A DNA stretch of 6,419 nucleotides from Pseudomonadota bacterium (GTDB taxonomy: Bacteria > Pseudomonadota > Alphaproteobacteria > Acetobacterales > Acetobacteraceae), in assembly GCA_021845835.1 (NCBI GenBank), contig JAJZVE010000274.1:1-6419 (forward strand), written 5' to 3'. Below are positions 1 through 4,645 of this stretch, in pieces. Position numbers and translations under genes: made by a program. Under the pieces are notes generated by a model, which saw only the letters and a list, made by a program, of their open reading frames with translations, made no database searches and was not told the DNA's origin. The first letter of the stretch is position 1. The number at the start of each line of letters is the position of its first letter.

Positions 1-602
1 CCTGCGGCAACCCCCTCCAGTAATTCGCCGGCGGTGAACAGCAGGACGACCACCGCCGCCTCGGTCGGGGCGCCGATCAGCACGGCGCCGAGCGTCGCGA
101 CCGACATCAGCATCTCGATGCTGAACGGGGTGCCGGCGCCCGCAAGCCGGATCGCCTTGGCGCCGAAGAACCCCAGGCCGAGCAGGGCGGCCGGGAGTTC
201 GGCCCACTTGCCCACGGCCGGGGCGGCGCTGGCCACAACCAGCCCGCCCAGCATGAGGGTGGCCAGCGCCAGCAGCAGGCGTGCCCTCCCGGTCGTCCAC
301 CATGCCGGCTCGGCGTCGGTCGCGACACTGTCTGCCGTGTCGCCGGCGCCGACCACACGCATGGGGGCAACGGGGCGGATCTCAAAGCCGAGACTGCGGA
401 TCCGGGCCTCGATGGTTGCGCGCGGCGTCGCGTCCTCGTCCAACCGCAGGGCGAGGGTCTGGCTCTGGAAGTCGAGCCGCACGCCATCCGTGCCGCCGAG
501 CCGCCTGAGTGCCGTCTCGATCGTGCTGGCGCAGCTCGGGCAATCCATGCCACCGACGCGGTAGCGTAGCGCGGTCGTGGTCGGGTTGGCCGGGGCATCC
601 AT
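1..602 (-). CDS. Heavy-metal translocating P1B-type ATPase (Zn/Cd/Pb type), N-terminal part, truncated by window edge
   Basis: The frame is open from an ATG at 602 through the left edge and gives 200 residues. Residues about 10-78 form a heavy-metal-associated (HMA) domain with the metal-binding motif GMDCPSC (Cys21, Cys24). A linker follows, then hydrophobic segments near 107-127, 134-152, 162-178 and 181-197. The stretch PFSIEMLMSVATLGAVLIG followed by EAAVVVLLFTAGELLEG is characteristic of the membrane region before the actuator domain in ZntA/CadA/PbrA-like exporters. These inner-membrane pumps use ATP to expel divalent soft metals. The catalytic DKTG and CPC motifs would lie outside the window, so substrate choice within Zn/Cd/Pb cannot be settled. 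The ATG at 602 is preceded by AAGGA at good spacing, and an ATG at 598 is in a different frame. The gene is divergent from a MerR-type regulator, with a MerR-style promoter aimed at it, so metal-induced expression is likely. Confidence 0.93.
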   Translation of the reverse strand, partial: MDAPANPTTTALRYRVGGMDCPSCASTIETALRRLGGTDGVRLDFQSQTLALRLDEDATPRATIEARIRSLGFEIRPVAPMRVVGAGDTADSVATDAEPAWWTTGRARLLLALATLMLGGLVVASAAPAVGKWAELPAALLGLGFFGAKAIRLAGAGTPFSIEMLMSVATLGAVLIGAPTEAAVVVLLFTAGELLEGVAA

Positions 603-634
603 GGCGCGGTCCTTGTGCGTGGTGCTCGCCGCCC

Positions 635-665
635 GATATGGGACCTGTAGCGACCACAGGTTCAA
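635..665 (-). promoter_or_regulatory. MerR-type metal-responsive promoter and operator for the P-type ATPase
   Basis: Read on the minus strand, there is a -35 element TTGAAC (665-660), a 19-base spacer and a -10-like CATATC (640-635). The elongated spacer carries the dyad ACCTGT-N7-ACAGGT (661-643). A long spacer holding a dyad between -35 and -10 is the hallmark of promoters activated by DNA distortion by MerR, ZntR, CadR, PbrR or CueR. The -10 lies about 33 bases before the ATPase start and the dyad about 15 bases before the regulator start, so bound regulator could also repress its own gene. Confidence 0.85.
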
Positions 666-676
666 GGGGGTGCAGC

Positions 677-1165
677 ATGGCGCGGCCACCAGGCGCGGCG
701 TTCTCGATCGGTGACCTCGCCACGCGCAGCGGCACGAAAGTCGAGACGATCCGCTATTACGAGAAACTCGGCCTGATGCCGAAGGCGTCACGCACCGCCG
801 GCAACCATCGCGCCTATACGCGCGCGCACACCGATCGTCTGGCCTTCATCCGTCACGGCCGTGAACTTGGGTTCCCGCTGGACAGCGTGCGGGCCCTGCT
901 GACTTTGGCGGACGATCGGGAGCGCCCTTGCGCCGAGGTGGATGCCATCGCCCGCAAACATCTGACCGCAGTGCGCGACCGCATCGGGTTGCTGCGGACA
1001 CTTGAGGCGGAGTTGTCCCGCATGCTCGATCGGTGTGGCCGCGGCCAAGTGGCGGAGTGCCGCGTCATCGAGGTGCTGGCTGATCAGACGCACGTGCACT
1101 GCCTGTCGCCAGAGCATTCCGGACACAGGTTGAGGGATGTACCCACCCTGGACGGAAAGCCATGA
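677..1165 (+). CDS. MerR-family metal-responsive transcriptional regulator
   Basis: This 162-residue protein opens with a MerR winged-helix domain: FSIGDLATRSGTKVETIRYYEKLGL at about residues 9-33, then R..GNHRAY and the segment DRLAFIRHGRELGFPLDSVRALL. A long dimerisation helix follows (about 86-118). Cysteines stand at 85, 120, 128 and 142. Cys85, Cys120 and Cys128 match the spacing of metal ligands in MerR (82, 117, 126) and the general plan of ZntR/PbrR, so it senses a soft or divalent metal. The frame extends upstream to 509, but that part overlaps the ATPase gene and has no MerR homology. The ATG at 677 follows AAGGGGG at good distance and places the DNA-binding domain at the N-terminus. 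It is divergent from the P-type ATPase and probably activates it through the operator at 643-661. The metal (Zn, Cd, Pb or Hg) cannot be decided from sequence alone. Confidence 0.93.
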   Translation: MARPPGAAFSIGDLATRSGTKVETIRYYEKLGLMPKASRTAGNHRAYTRAHTDRLAFIRHGRELGFPLDSVRALLTLADDRERPCAEVDAIARKHLTAVRDRIGLLRTLEAELSRMLDRCGRGQVAECRVIEVLADQTHVHCLSPEHSGHRLRDVPTLDGKP

Positions 1166-1209
1166 TGGTTGTGCGCCGCCAGGGTATTTGCGTCCCGGTC
1201 CCGATATGG

Positions 1210-1524
1210 TCAGCCCGACAGGGGAGCGTAGAAGTCGCAATAGCCCATCGGGCTGATGCCGCCCTGCACGAGCTGGCAGCTGCCCGCTTGCATCATGCCC
1301 GGGCCCATGGTCCCGCCCATCATGCCGGACCCGGCGGTACCGCCGGCCGCGATGAAATACTTGCACATGCTACACATCCGCCCATTATTCGGCCGGTCCT
1401 GGTACCGCGCTGCCTGCTTGGTGGCCTTGGGCGCCGTCGCGCCGGCTCGGCGCAGCGACAGGCCAGCCATCCCGGCAAGCGCCGCAAGGCGCCCCAGCCA
1501 GGCACGGCGGGAGAAGTTCGGCAT
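1210..1524 (-). CDS. High-potential iron-sulfur protein (HiPIP), Tat-exported, with Met/Gly-rich insertion
   Basis: This 104-residue protein carries a twin-arginine signal (SRRAWLG at 5-11, then a hydrophobic stretch, cleavage probably near 29-30). The mature part has the HiPIP cysteine pattern: Cys51-x2-Cys54, Cys83 and Cys96. The contexts YQDRPNNGRMCSMCKYF and GSCQLVQGGISPMGYCDFY are typical of the family. HiPIPs hold one [4Fe-4S] cluster and shuttle electrons in the periplasm, to terminal oxidases or photosynthetic reaction centres or in iron/sulfur oxidation. Tat export fits a protein folded with its cluster in the cytoplasm. Between Cys54 and Cys83 lies a Gly/Met-rich stretch of about 20 residues with MM pairs, longer than the usual spacing (about 15 residues). 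The start has a strong GGAGG site. It lies 33 bases downstream of the SHOCT gene and probably shares its transcript. It ends 44 bases from the convergent regulator. Confidence 0.9.
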   Translation of the reverse strand: MPNFSRRAWLGRLAALAGMAGLSLRRAGATAPKATKQAARYQDRPNNGRMCSMCKYFIAAGGTAGSGMMGGTMGPGMMQAGSCQLVQGGISPMGYCDFYAPLSG

Positions 1525-1557
1525 CGGTACCCTCCTTCGTTGCGGCCGTCTTGCACG

Positions 1558-1908
1558 TCAGCCCTGGGAGATCAGGCGCCGCTTCTCTTGGTATTCAGCT
1601 TGGTCGATCTCGCCGCGCGCAAGACGCTCGTTGAGGATGTCCATCGCCGTCCGCCCCGGCGGTGAATGGTGCAACGGCGCTTGCCATGGACCGCCGAGCC
1701 ACCGAACTGCGAGCACGATGGCCGTGATGACCACGGCGAGCATGAGGATCATGAACAGTGGTCCAAGGATCATGCCGTACCACCCCCAACCCCACATCAT
1801 TTGCGGGCCGTAGCCGTAGGGTCCCGCCTGGGTCTGGGCCCAGGCCGCAACTGGGGTCAACGCGGCCGTTGCGCTCACGGTGGCCGCCCATCGGCAGAGA
1901 GCCTTCAT
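1558..1908 (-). CDS. Exported/membrane-anchored SHOCT-domain protein
   Basis: This 116-residue protein has a signal-like N-terminus (Lys2, Arg6, hydrophobic core, likely cleavage after AWA at 22-24). A Gly/Trp/Met/Tyr-rich segment follows (GYGPQMMWGWGWYGM, 32-46), then one strong transmembrane helix at about 46-68. The C-terminal SHOCT (short C-terminal domain) motif spans about 88-114 (AMDILNERLARGEIDQAEYQ then EKRRLI). SHOCT domains are short amphipathic C-terminal modules, often at the end of small membrane proteins, and their role is unclear. The ATG at 1908 is preceded by CGGAG seven bases upstream. The open frame continues far upstream, but that part overlaps the real DUF2182 gene in another frame and is not coding. 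Small Met/Trp-rich SHOCT proteins are often found in copper and other metal loci, which suits this neighbourhood, but the function here is unknown. Confidence 0.85.
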   Translation of the reverse strand: MKALCRWAATVSATAALTPVAAWAQTQAGPYGYGPQMMWGWGWYGMILGPLFMILMLAVVITAIVLAVRWLGGPWQAPLHHSPPGRTAMDILNERLARGEIDQAEYQEKRRLISQG

Positions 1909-2231
1909 TCTGGTACTCCGTTTCCAGTGCAGCGTTCCGAAGCGAGGTTCGGCTAGGCGCATTCGAGTACGAAGTCGTTGACGTGGATCAACCGGCTTCT
2001 TTCGACGGCTGCCGGCATGATCGAACAAGATCCCGGCGGTTCCACGCCAACGCCGGCGGAGAGGATCCGGCTCCTGATGGGCATCCCTCACTCCCTTGAA
2101 TGGCGATTGCGCCATGCGTGCCCGATCCACGTTGACCGGCAGGACAGATTGCCGTGCTTCCCGTCGCCATTGCCATCCTTGCCAGGTATCGCTCGTCGCG
2201 CGATGAGGCACCCACGGCGGCTGCACCTGGC
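1909..2231 (-). other. 323-base gap between DUF2182 and SHOCT genes
   Basis: No recognisable gene family is seen here. The stretch holds one short ORF candidate (1953-2084, listed separately) and a small hairpin, TGGCG-ATTG-CGCCA at 2101-2114, with no T-run. No convincing -35/-10 pair stands out. The best minus-strand match is TTGATC (1991-1986) followed after 16-17 bases by TACTCG/ACTCGA, which is weak. The gap is large compared with the 33-49 bases elsewhere in this run, so a second promoter for the SHOCT-HiPIP pair or a processing site is possible. Confidence 0.4.
1953..2084 (-). CDS. Possible small protein (43 aa), unrecognised
   Basis: A 43-codon frame starts at an ATG preceded by AAGGGAG six bases upstream, a good ribosome binding site, and ends in TAG 44 bases before the SHOCT start. 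An in-frame TGA just upstream fixes the ATG as the first possible start. About three quarters of third positions are G or C, compatible with coding in this genome but below neighbouring genes. The product has two cysteines (Cys20, Cys42), no clear membrane segment and no family I recognise. The C-terminal half (VERSRLIHVNDFVLEC) looks more protein-like than the first half. It could be a real small gene, a leader peptide for the SHOCT-HiPIP pair, or chance. Confidence 0.3.
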   Translation of the reverse strand: MPIRSRILSAGVGVEPPGSCSIMPAAVERSRLIHVNDFVLECA

Positions 2232-3005
2232 TTACGCGAAGATCAGCACCGTGGCGCCCCACGCCACGAGCCCGGCTGCAAGCACGCGACCGGCCAGCTT
2301 CCCTCGCGGGATCGCCTTCTCGATGAACACGATCACCGCGAGGGCGGCGATCCAGAGGAGGTTCATGGCCCCGCCGACAAACAGGAGCCCCATCAGCATC
2401 CAACAGCAGCCGACGCACAGCAGGCCGTGCCGCAGCCCCATTCGCAGCGCGCCGGTCGTCCCGGCGCGCCAGTGACGGGCCAGAAATTCGGTCGGCGCGC
2501 GGCAGTGACGCAGGCAGGCCTGCTTGATCGGGAGGAGCTGATAGATGCCCGCCGCCACGAAGACCGCGCCCGAAACTATCGGGCTGTCCACCGTCAATGC
2601 GGGCGACAGGAGCATCATCTGTGTCAGGCCCCACTGGAGGCCAGTCGCAACGGCGGCGAAGATCGCCCAGACGCAGACATAGGCGAAGCCGAAGGCGGCC
2701 GTCCGGCGCAGCGCCGCCGCACCCGGATGCCCCCGGCGGCTGATCGCGGCGAACAGCAGGATCATGGGGGCCGCGCCCGGCAGCATCATCGCCACCATCA
2801 TCAACGCCCACATCGCGAACATCACACCGGCATAGCGCGGCGTCCACGACGCGGCGTCCGTCACCATCGGCGTGGCGTCCATGCGAACACCCGCGCCAAG
2901 AACAAGATACGTCCAGGCCAGCAGCGCCACGGCCCCAAGCGCCGCGAGCACCACGACACGGTCACGGCGGAGGACGCGCATCAGGGCTGGCTGACCCGTC
3001 GTCAT
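2232..3005 (-). CDS. DUF2182 family polytopic membrane protein (predicted metal-binding)
   Basis: This 257-residue integral membrane protein has about six or seven hydrophobic segments (near 18-38, 60-88, 104-124, 142-160, 193-212, 214-229, 238-256). Family hallmarks are visible: a Met-rich helix MFAMWALMMVAMMLPGAAPM (62-81), the motif LLPIKQACLRHCRAP (158-171) with Cys164 and Cys168, and HGLLCVGCCWMLMGLLF (193-209) with His193, Cys197, Cys200 and Cys201, followed by a conserved Glu229-Lys230. The family is annotated as predicted metal-binding membrane proteins (COG5486); its biochemical role is not established to my knowledge. Closely spaced Cys, His and Met in or near helices suggest soft-metal or thiol chemistry at the membrane. 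The ATG at 3005 is preceded by GAGGAG. It lies 40 bases downstream of a DUF1326 gene, its common genomic partner, so the two probably act together. Confidence 0.88.
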   Translation of the reverse strand: MTTGQPALMRVLRRDRVVVLAALGAVALLAWTYLVLGAGVRMDATPMVTDAASWTPRYAGVMFAMWALMMVAMMLPGAAPMILLFAAISRRGHPGAAALRRTAAFGFAYVCVWAIFAAVATGLQWGLTQMMLLSPALTVDSPIVSGAVFVAAGIYQLLPIKQACLRHCRAPTEFLARHWRAGTTGALRMGLRHGLLCVGCCWMLMGLLFVGGAMNLLWIAALAVIVFIEKAIPRGKLAGRVLAAGLVAWGATVLIFA

Positions 3006-3045
3006 CGATCTTCACTCCTCGCCGGTCCATGCCCCCGGCGTGGGG

Positions 3046-3678
3046 TCAGGCAGCGACACCCGTCGGGGCCTGCTGGACCCTGGCGAGCGAGCTGTGACCC
3101 TGCGAGACGGTGAACCGGAGACCGCCGGTGCTCTCGATCCGCGCGCTCGCGATTTCCGCGGTGTGGTGTTCGAATCCTTCCGGCATCACCACCCGGATGC
3201 GATGCGGCGCACCGCTGATCGGATTGCGGATCGGCTGCGTCTCGGTTTCCAGGATGCCCGGGATGGACACGCGCGCGGTGCGTCCGTCCAGGTCGAAATC
3301 GAACGCGATCGGCGCGAAGATCGGATCCAGGACACGCGCGACGATCAGGCTGAAGATATGGAACAGGGTCCCCTCGTCGGAGTGTTGTCCCGACAGGATC
3401 GCGAACAGCGCCTCGCGCTGCTGCGGATCGGCGCGTTCATCGACGATCGGCTGGATGGTGCCGTTGCCCTCGTGCAACGCACCCGGGAAGTCCAGCACGA
3501 CAACAAAGGACAGGGCATCGAGGCGCACGTCACCAAAATGCCCCTGCGCGATGCGCATCCCGACCAAACCCTTGCAGTCGCCATGGGTCGGCGGCGCATT
3601 GAAGTCGCAGGGACAGCCGAACGCGCAGTTGCAGTTCTTGATCCAGTCGCCTTTGAGGCGCCATTCGGTGCGTGACAC
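3046..3678 (-). CDS. DUF1326 family protein with Cys-rich N-terminus
   Basis: This soluble 210-residue protein has no signal peptide or membrane helix. Its N-terminus has the DUF1326 signature: WRLKGDWIKNCNCAFGCPC with Cys16, Cys18, Cys22 and Cys24, then HGDCKG with Cys35. The middle holds a GxIQPIVDERADPQQREALF-type segment (about 93-112) seen across the family, and the rest is predicted beta-rich. The family (COG5588) has no assigned activity. The five N-terminal cysteines could bind metal or carry a persulfide, but that is inference. The start is a GTG at 3678, placed by AAGGGAG about nine bases upstream and by family alignment beginning near the conserved WRLKGDW. It lies between a 42-residue membrane protein (49-base gap) and its usual partner DUF2182 (40-base gap), in an apparent operon headed by the ArsR-rhodanese gene. 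Confidence 0.88.
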   Translation of the reverse strand: MSRTEWRLKGDWIKNCNCAFGCPCDFNAPPTHGDCKGLVGMRIAQGHFGDVRLDALSFVVVLDFPGALHEGNGTIQPIVDERADPQQREALFAILSGQHSDEGTLFHIFSLIVARVLDPIFAPIAFDFDLDGRTARVSIPGILETETQPIRNPISGAPHRIRVVMPEGFEHHTAEIASARIESTGGLRFTVSQGHSSLARVQQAPTGVAA

Positions 3679-3711
3679 GGTTGCGTTCTCCCTTGGTTTG
3701 CCGATGGCACC

Positions 3712-3736
3712 AGCCGGCGCCAGCCGGCTATTTTTT
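3712..3736 (+). terminator. Hairpin plus T-run reading on the plus strand, inside the minus-strand operon
   Basis: On the plus strand AGCCGG (3712-3717) pairs with CCGGCT (3724-3729) around a 6-base loop, and the stem is followed by A and six Ts. This is the form of a Rho-independent terminator. It also contains a direct repeat CCAGCCGGC (3710-3718 and 3720-3728). No plus-strand gene ends here. The T-run is also the AAA AAA lysine codons plus stop region of the 42-residue minus-strand gene, so the signal may be accidental. If active it would stop antisense transcription entering the ArsR-rhodanese gene. Confidence 0.35.
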
Positions 3737-3856
3737 CGCCAGGTATTTCAGCAGCGCCACAACACCGAGCACGAGAATCACCAGCACCAGCAGCCAGACA
3801 ATCCCCATCCCAGTCATTGTCGTGCCCATCCATCCGCCGAACGATCGTCCCATCAT
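3728..3856 (-). CDS. Small one-helix membrane protein (42 aa), Met/Gly-rich N-terminus
   Basis: This 42-residue product has a Met/Gly-rich start (MMGRSFGGWMGTTMTGMG, 1-18), one very hydrophobic helix (about 19-36) and a basic tail ending KYLAKK. Its ATG overlaps the stop codon of the upstream ArsR-rhodanese gene in an ATGA arrangement, the usual sign of translational coupling, and a GGGGAG lies 11 bases upstream. A second ATG follows directly, so it could begin one codon later. The frame continues open upstream but that part overlaps the fusion gene. Basic residues on the C-terminal side suggest an N-out, C-in topology with the Met-rich part in the periplasm. It resembles small Met-rich membrane proteins of metal loci in style only; no function is known. 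Confidence 0.75.
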   Translation of the reverse strand: MMGRSFGGWMGTTMTGMGIVWLLVLVILVLGVVALLKYLAKK

Positions 3857-4545
3857 GGCGCGGCGTTCTCCCCGGCCGCGACGACGGCTTCCACCGGTCG
3901 CCCCGCGGCCCACCATTCGGGGTAGCCGTCCACCAGACGGCTTGCCTCGTAGCCCTCGGCGCGCAGCGCCGCCACGGCCTCGAACGCGTAAACGCAGTAG
4001 GGACCACGACAATAGGCGATCACGGCGCGGTCGGCGGGCAGCCCTGGCATTCGGGCGGGCAGGTCGGCGAGCGGGATGTTCACCGCACCTGGGATGTGAC
4101 CGGCGGCGAATTCCTCGGCCGGCCGCACGTCGATCAAGGTTACCAGGCCCGCGCGCAGCCGGTGGGCGAGTTCGTCGTGCGACACCGGCTCCAGCGAATC
4201 CCGCGCCCGGAAATAACTCTCGACAACGCGGTCGAGCTCCGCCCGACCGCGTTCGGCGGAGCGGCAAAGCGCCATCAGCAGGTCCACCACGTCACGCGCG
4301 GCCAGACCGTAGAGCACCTGCTTGCCCGCGCGCCGTGCCACCACCAGCCCGGCGCGGCGCAGGAGCTGCAAATGCTGCGAGGCGTTGGTGACCCGCAGCT
4401 CCGACAGGCGCGCCAGGGCCTCCACGCTGCGCTCGCCCTGGGCCAGCAATTCGACCAGCTCCACCCGGTGGGGGTTCGCCAGCGCCTGGGCGACCAGGGC
4501 GAATTGCTCGAACACGGCACGCTTCGGATTGAGGGTTGACGGCAT
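3853..4545 (-). CDS. ArsR-family transcriptional repressor fused to a rhodanese domain
   Basis: This 230-residue protein has two domains. Residues about 10-100 are an ArsR/SmtB winged helix (ALANPHRVELVELLAQGERS, then VTNASQHLQLLRRAGLV as recognition helix, then RRAGKQVLYGL as wing). Residues about 122-220 are a rhodanese domain (LIDVRPAEEFAAGHIPGAVN, 137-156) with active loop CRGPYC, catalytic Cys179, and the closing DGYPEWWAAGRPV. Rhodaneses carry a persulfide on the catalytic cysteine, so the fusion suggests a repressor that senses reactive sulfur. The classical ArsR metal motif ELCVC is absent (it reads ELRVT). Only three cysteines exist: Cys94 near the end of the DNA-binding half, Cys179 and Cys184. 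The ATG at 4545 has only a weak ribosome site, but the protein starts at the family-typical place. It heads the minus-strand operon and is divergent from a persulfide-dioxygenase-like gene, as are BigR-type regulators. Confidence 0.92.
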   Translation of the reverse strand: MPSTLNPKRAVFEQFALVAQALANPHRVELVELLAQGERSVEALARLSELRVTNASQHLQLLRRAGLVVARRAGKQVLYGLAARDVVDLLMALCRSAERGRAELDRVVESYFRARDSLEPVSHDELAHRLRAGLVTLIDVRPAEEFAAGHIPGAVNIPLADLPARMPGLPADRAVIAYCRGPYCVYAFEAVAALRAEGYEASRLVDGYPEWWAAGRPVEAVVAAGENAAP

Positions 4546-4565
4546 GACTCAATCAATCCAATGAT
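4536..4565 (+). promoter_or_regulatory. Possible plus-strand promoter for the MBL-fold/MFS unit
   Basis: TTGACG (4536-4541) matches five of six bases of a sigma-70 -35 element. AATGAT (4560-4565), 18 bases later, matches four of six of a -10. The -35 lies inside the first codons of the divergent regulator. The -10 falls within the dyad at 4555-4574, so the repressor could control it. An alternative -10, TAGGAT at 4576-4581, has no good -35. This is a weak call. Confidence 0.4.
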
Positions 4566-4574
4566 ATCTGGAAT
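4555..4574. promoter_or_regulatory. Imperfect dyad, candidate operator of the ArsR-rhodanese repressor
   Basis: AATCCA-N8-TGGAAT forms a 20-base dyad with five of six arm positions paired (TCCA/TGGA core). It is AT-rich in a GC-rich region. It overlaps the -10 and start region of the strong minus-strand promoter and the -10 of the possible plus-strand promoter. This is the position expected for an ArsR-family repressor site controlling itself and the divergent gene. Confidence 0.5.
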
Positions 4575-4601
4575 CTAGGATAAGGCGATCGCGCCTGTCA
4601 A
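4573..4601 (-). promoter_or_regulatory. Sigma-70 promoter for the ArsR-rhodanese operon
   Basis: On the minus strand a perfect TTGACA -35 (4601-4596) is followed after exactly 17 bases by CTAGAT (4578-4573), four of six matches to the -10. Transcription would begin near 4566, about 20 bases before the ATG at 4545. The spacer contains the 8-base palindrome GCGATCGC (4585-4592). The dyad at 4555-4574 touches the -10, consistent with autorepression. Confidence 0.7.
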
Positions 4602-4607
4602 CACAGA

Positions 4608-4631
4608 CCGGCCCGGGTGCCGCCCGGCCGG
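4608..4631 (+). repeat. GC-rich hairpin in the leader of the MBL-fold gene
   Basis: CCGG (4608-4611) and CCGGG (4613-4617) pair with CCCGG (4623-4627) and CCGG (4628-4631) around a TGCCG loop, giving a nine-pair all-GC stem with one bulged C at 4612. It ends about three bases before the AGGGAGG ribosome site (4634-4640). There is no T-run after it, so it is not a terminator. In the mRNA it could limit access to the ribosome site or stabilise the 5' end. Confidence 0.5.
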
Positions 4632-4645
4632 CCAGGGAGGTCACC

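Noticed and set aside
509..676. Upstream extension of the MerR-family gene to an ATG at 509
   Set aside because: It would overlap the ATPase coding region and its promoter and has no MerR homology; the ATG at 677 has a ribosome site.
1145..1185. Inverted repeat ACCCTGG...CCAGGGT between the convergent MerR and HiPIP genes, considered as a terminator
   Set aside because: The loop is 27 bases and no T-run follows beyond ATTTG, so it is not a convincing terminator on either strand.
1988..2215. 75-codon minus-strand frame with GTG start in the DUF2182-SHOCT gap
   Set aside because: No ribosome site before the GTG, no recognisable features, and it overlaps the better supported 43-codon frame.
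1909..2847. Upstream extension of the SHOCT frame toward 2847 on the minus strand
   Set aside because: It overlaps the DUF2182 gene in another frame and its translation has no protein-like features. The ribosome site and signal peptide support the ATG at 1908.
2154..3113. Plus-strand open frame of 319 codons opposite DUF2182
   Set aside because: The product is Arg/His/Gln-rich with no domains, whereas the minus strand holds a clear DUF2182 protein.
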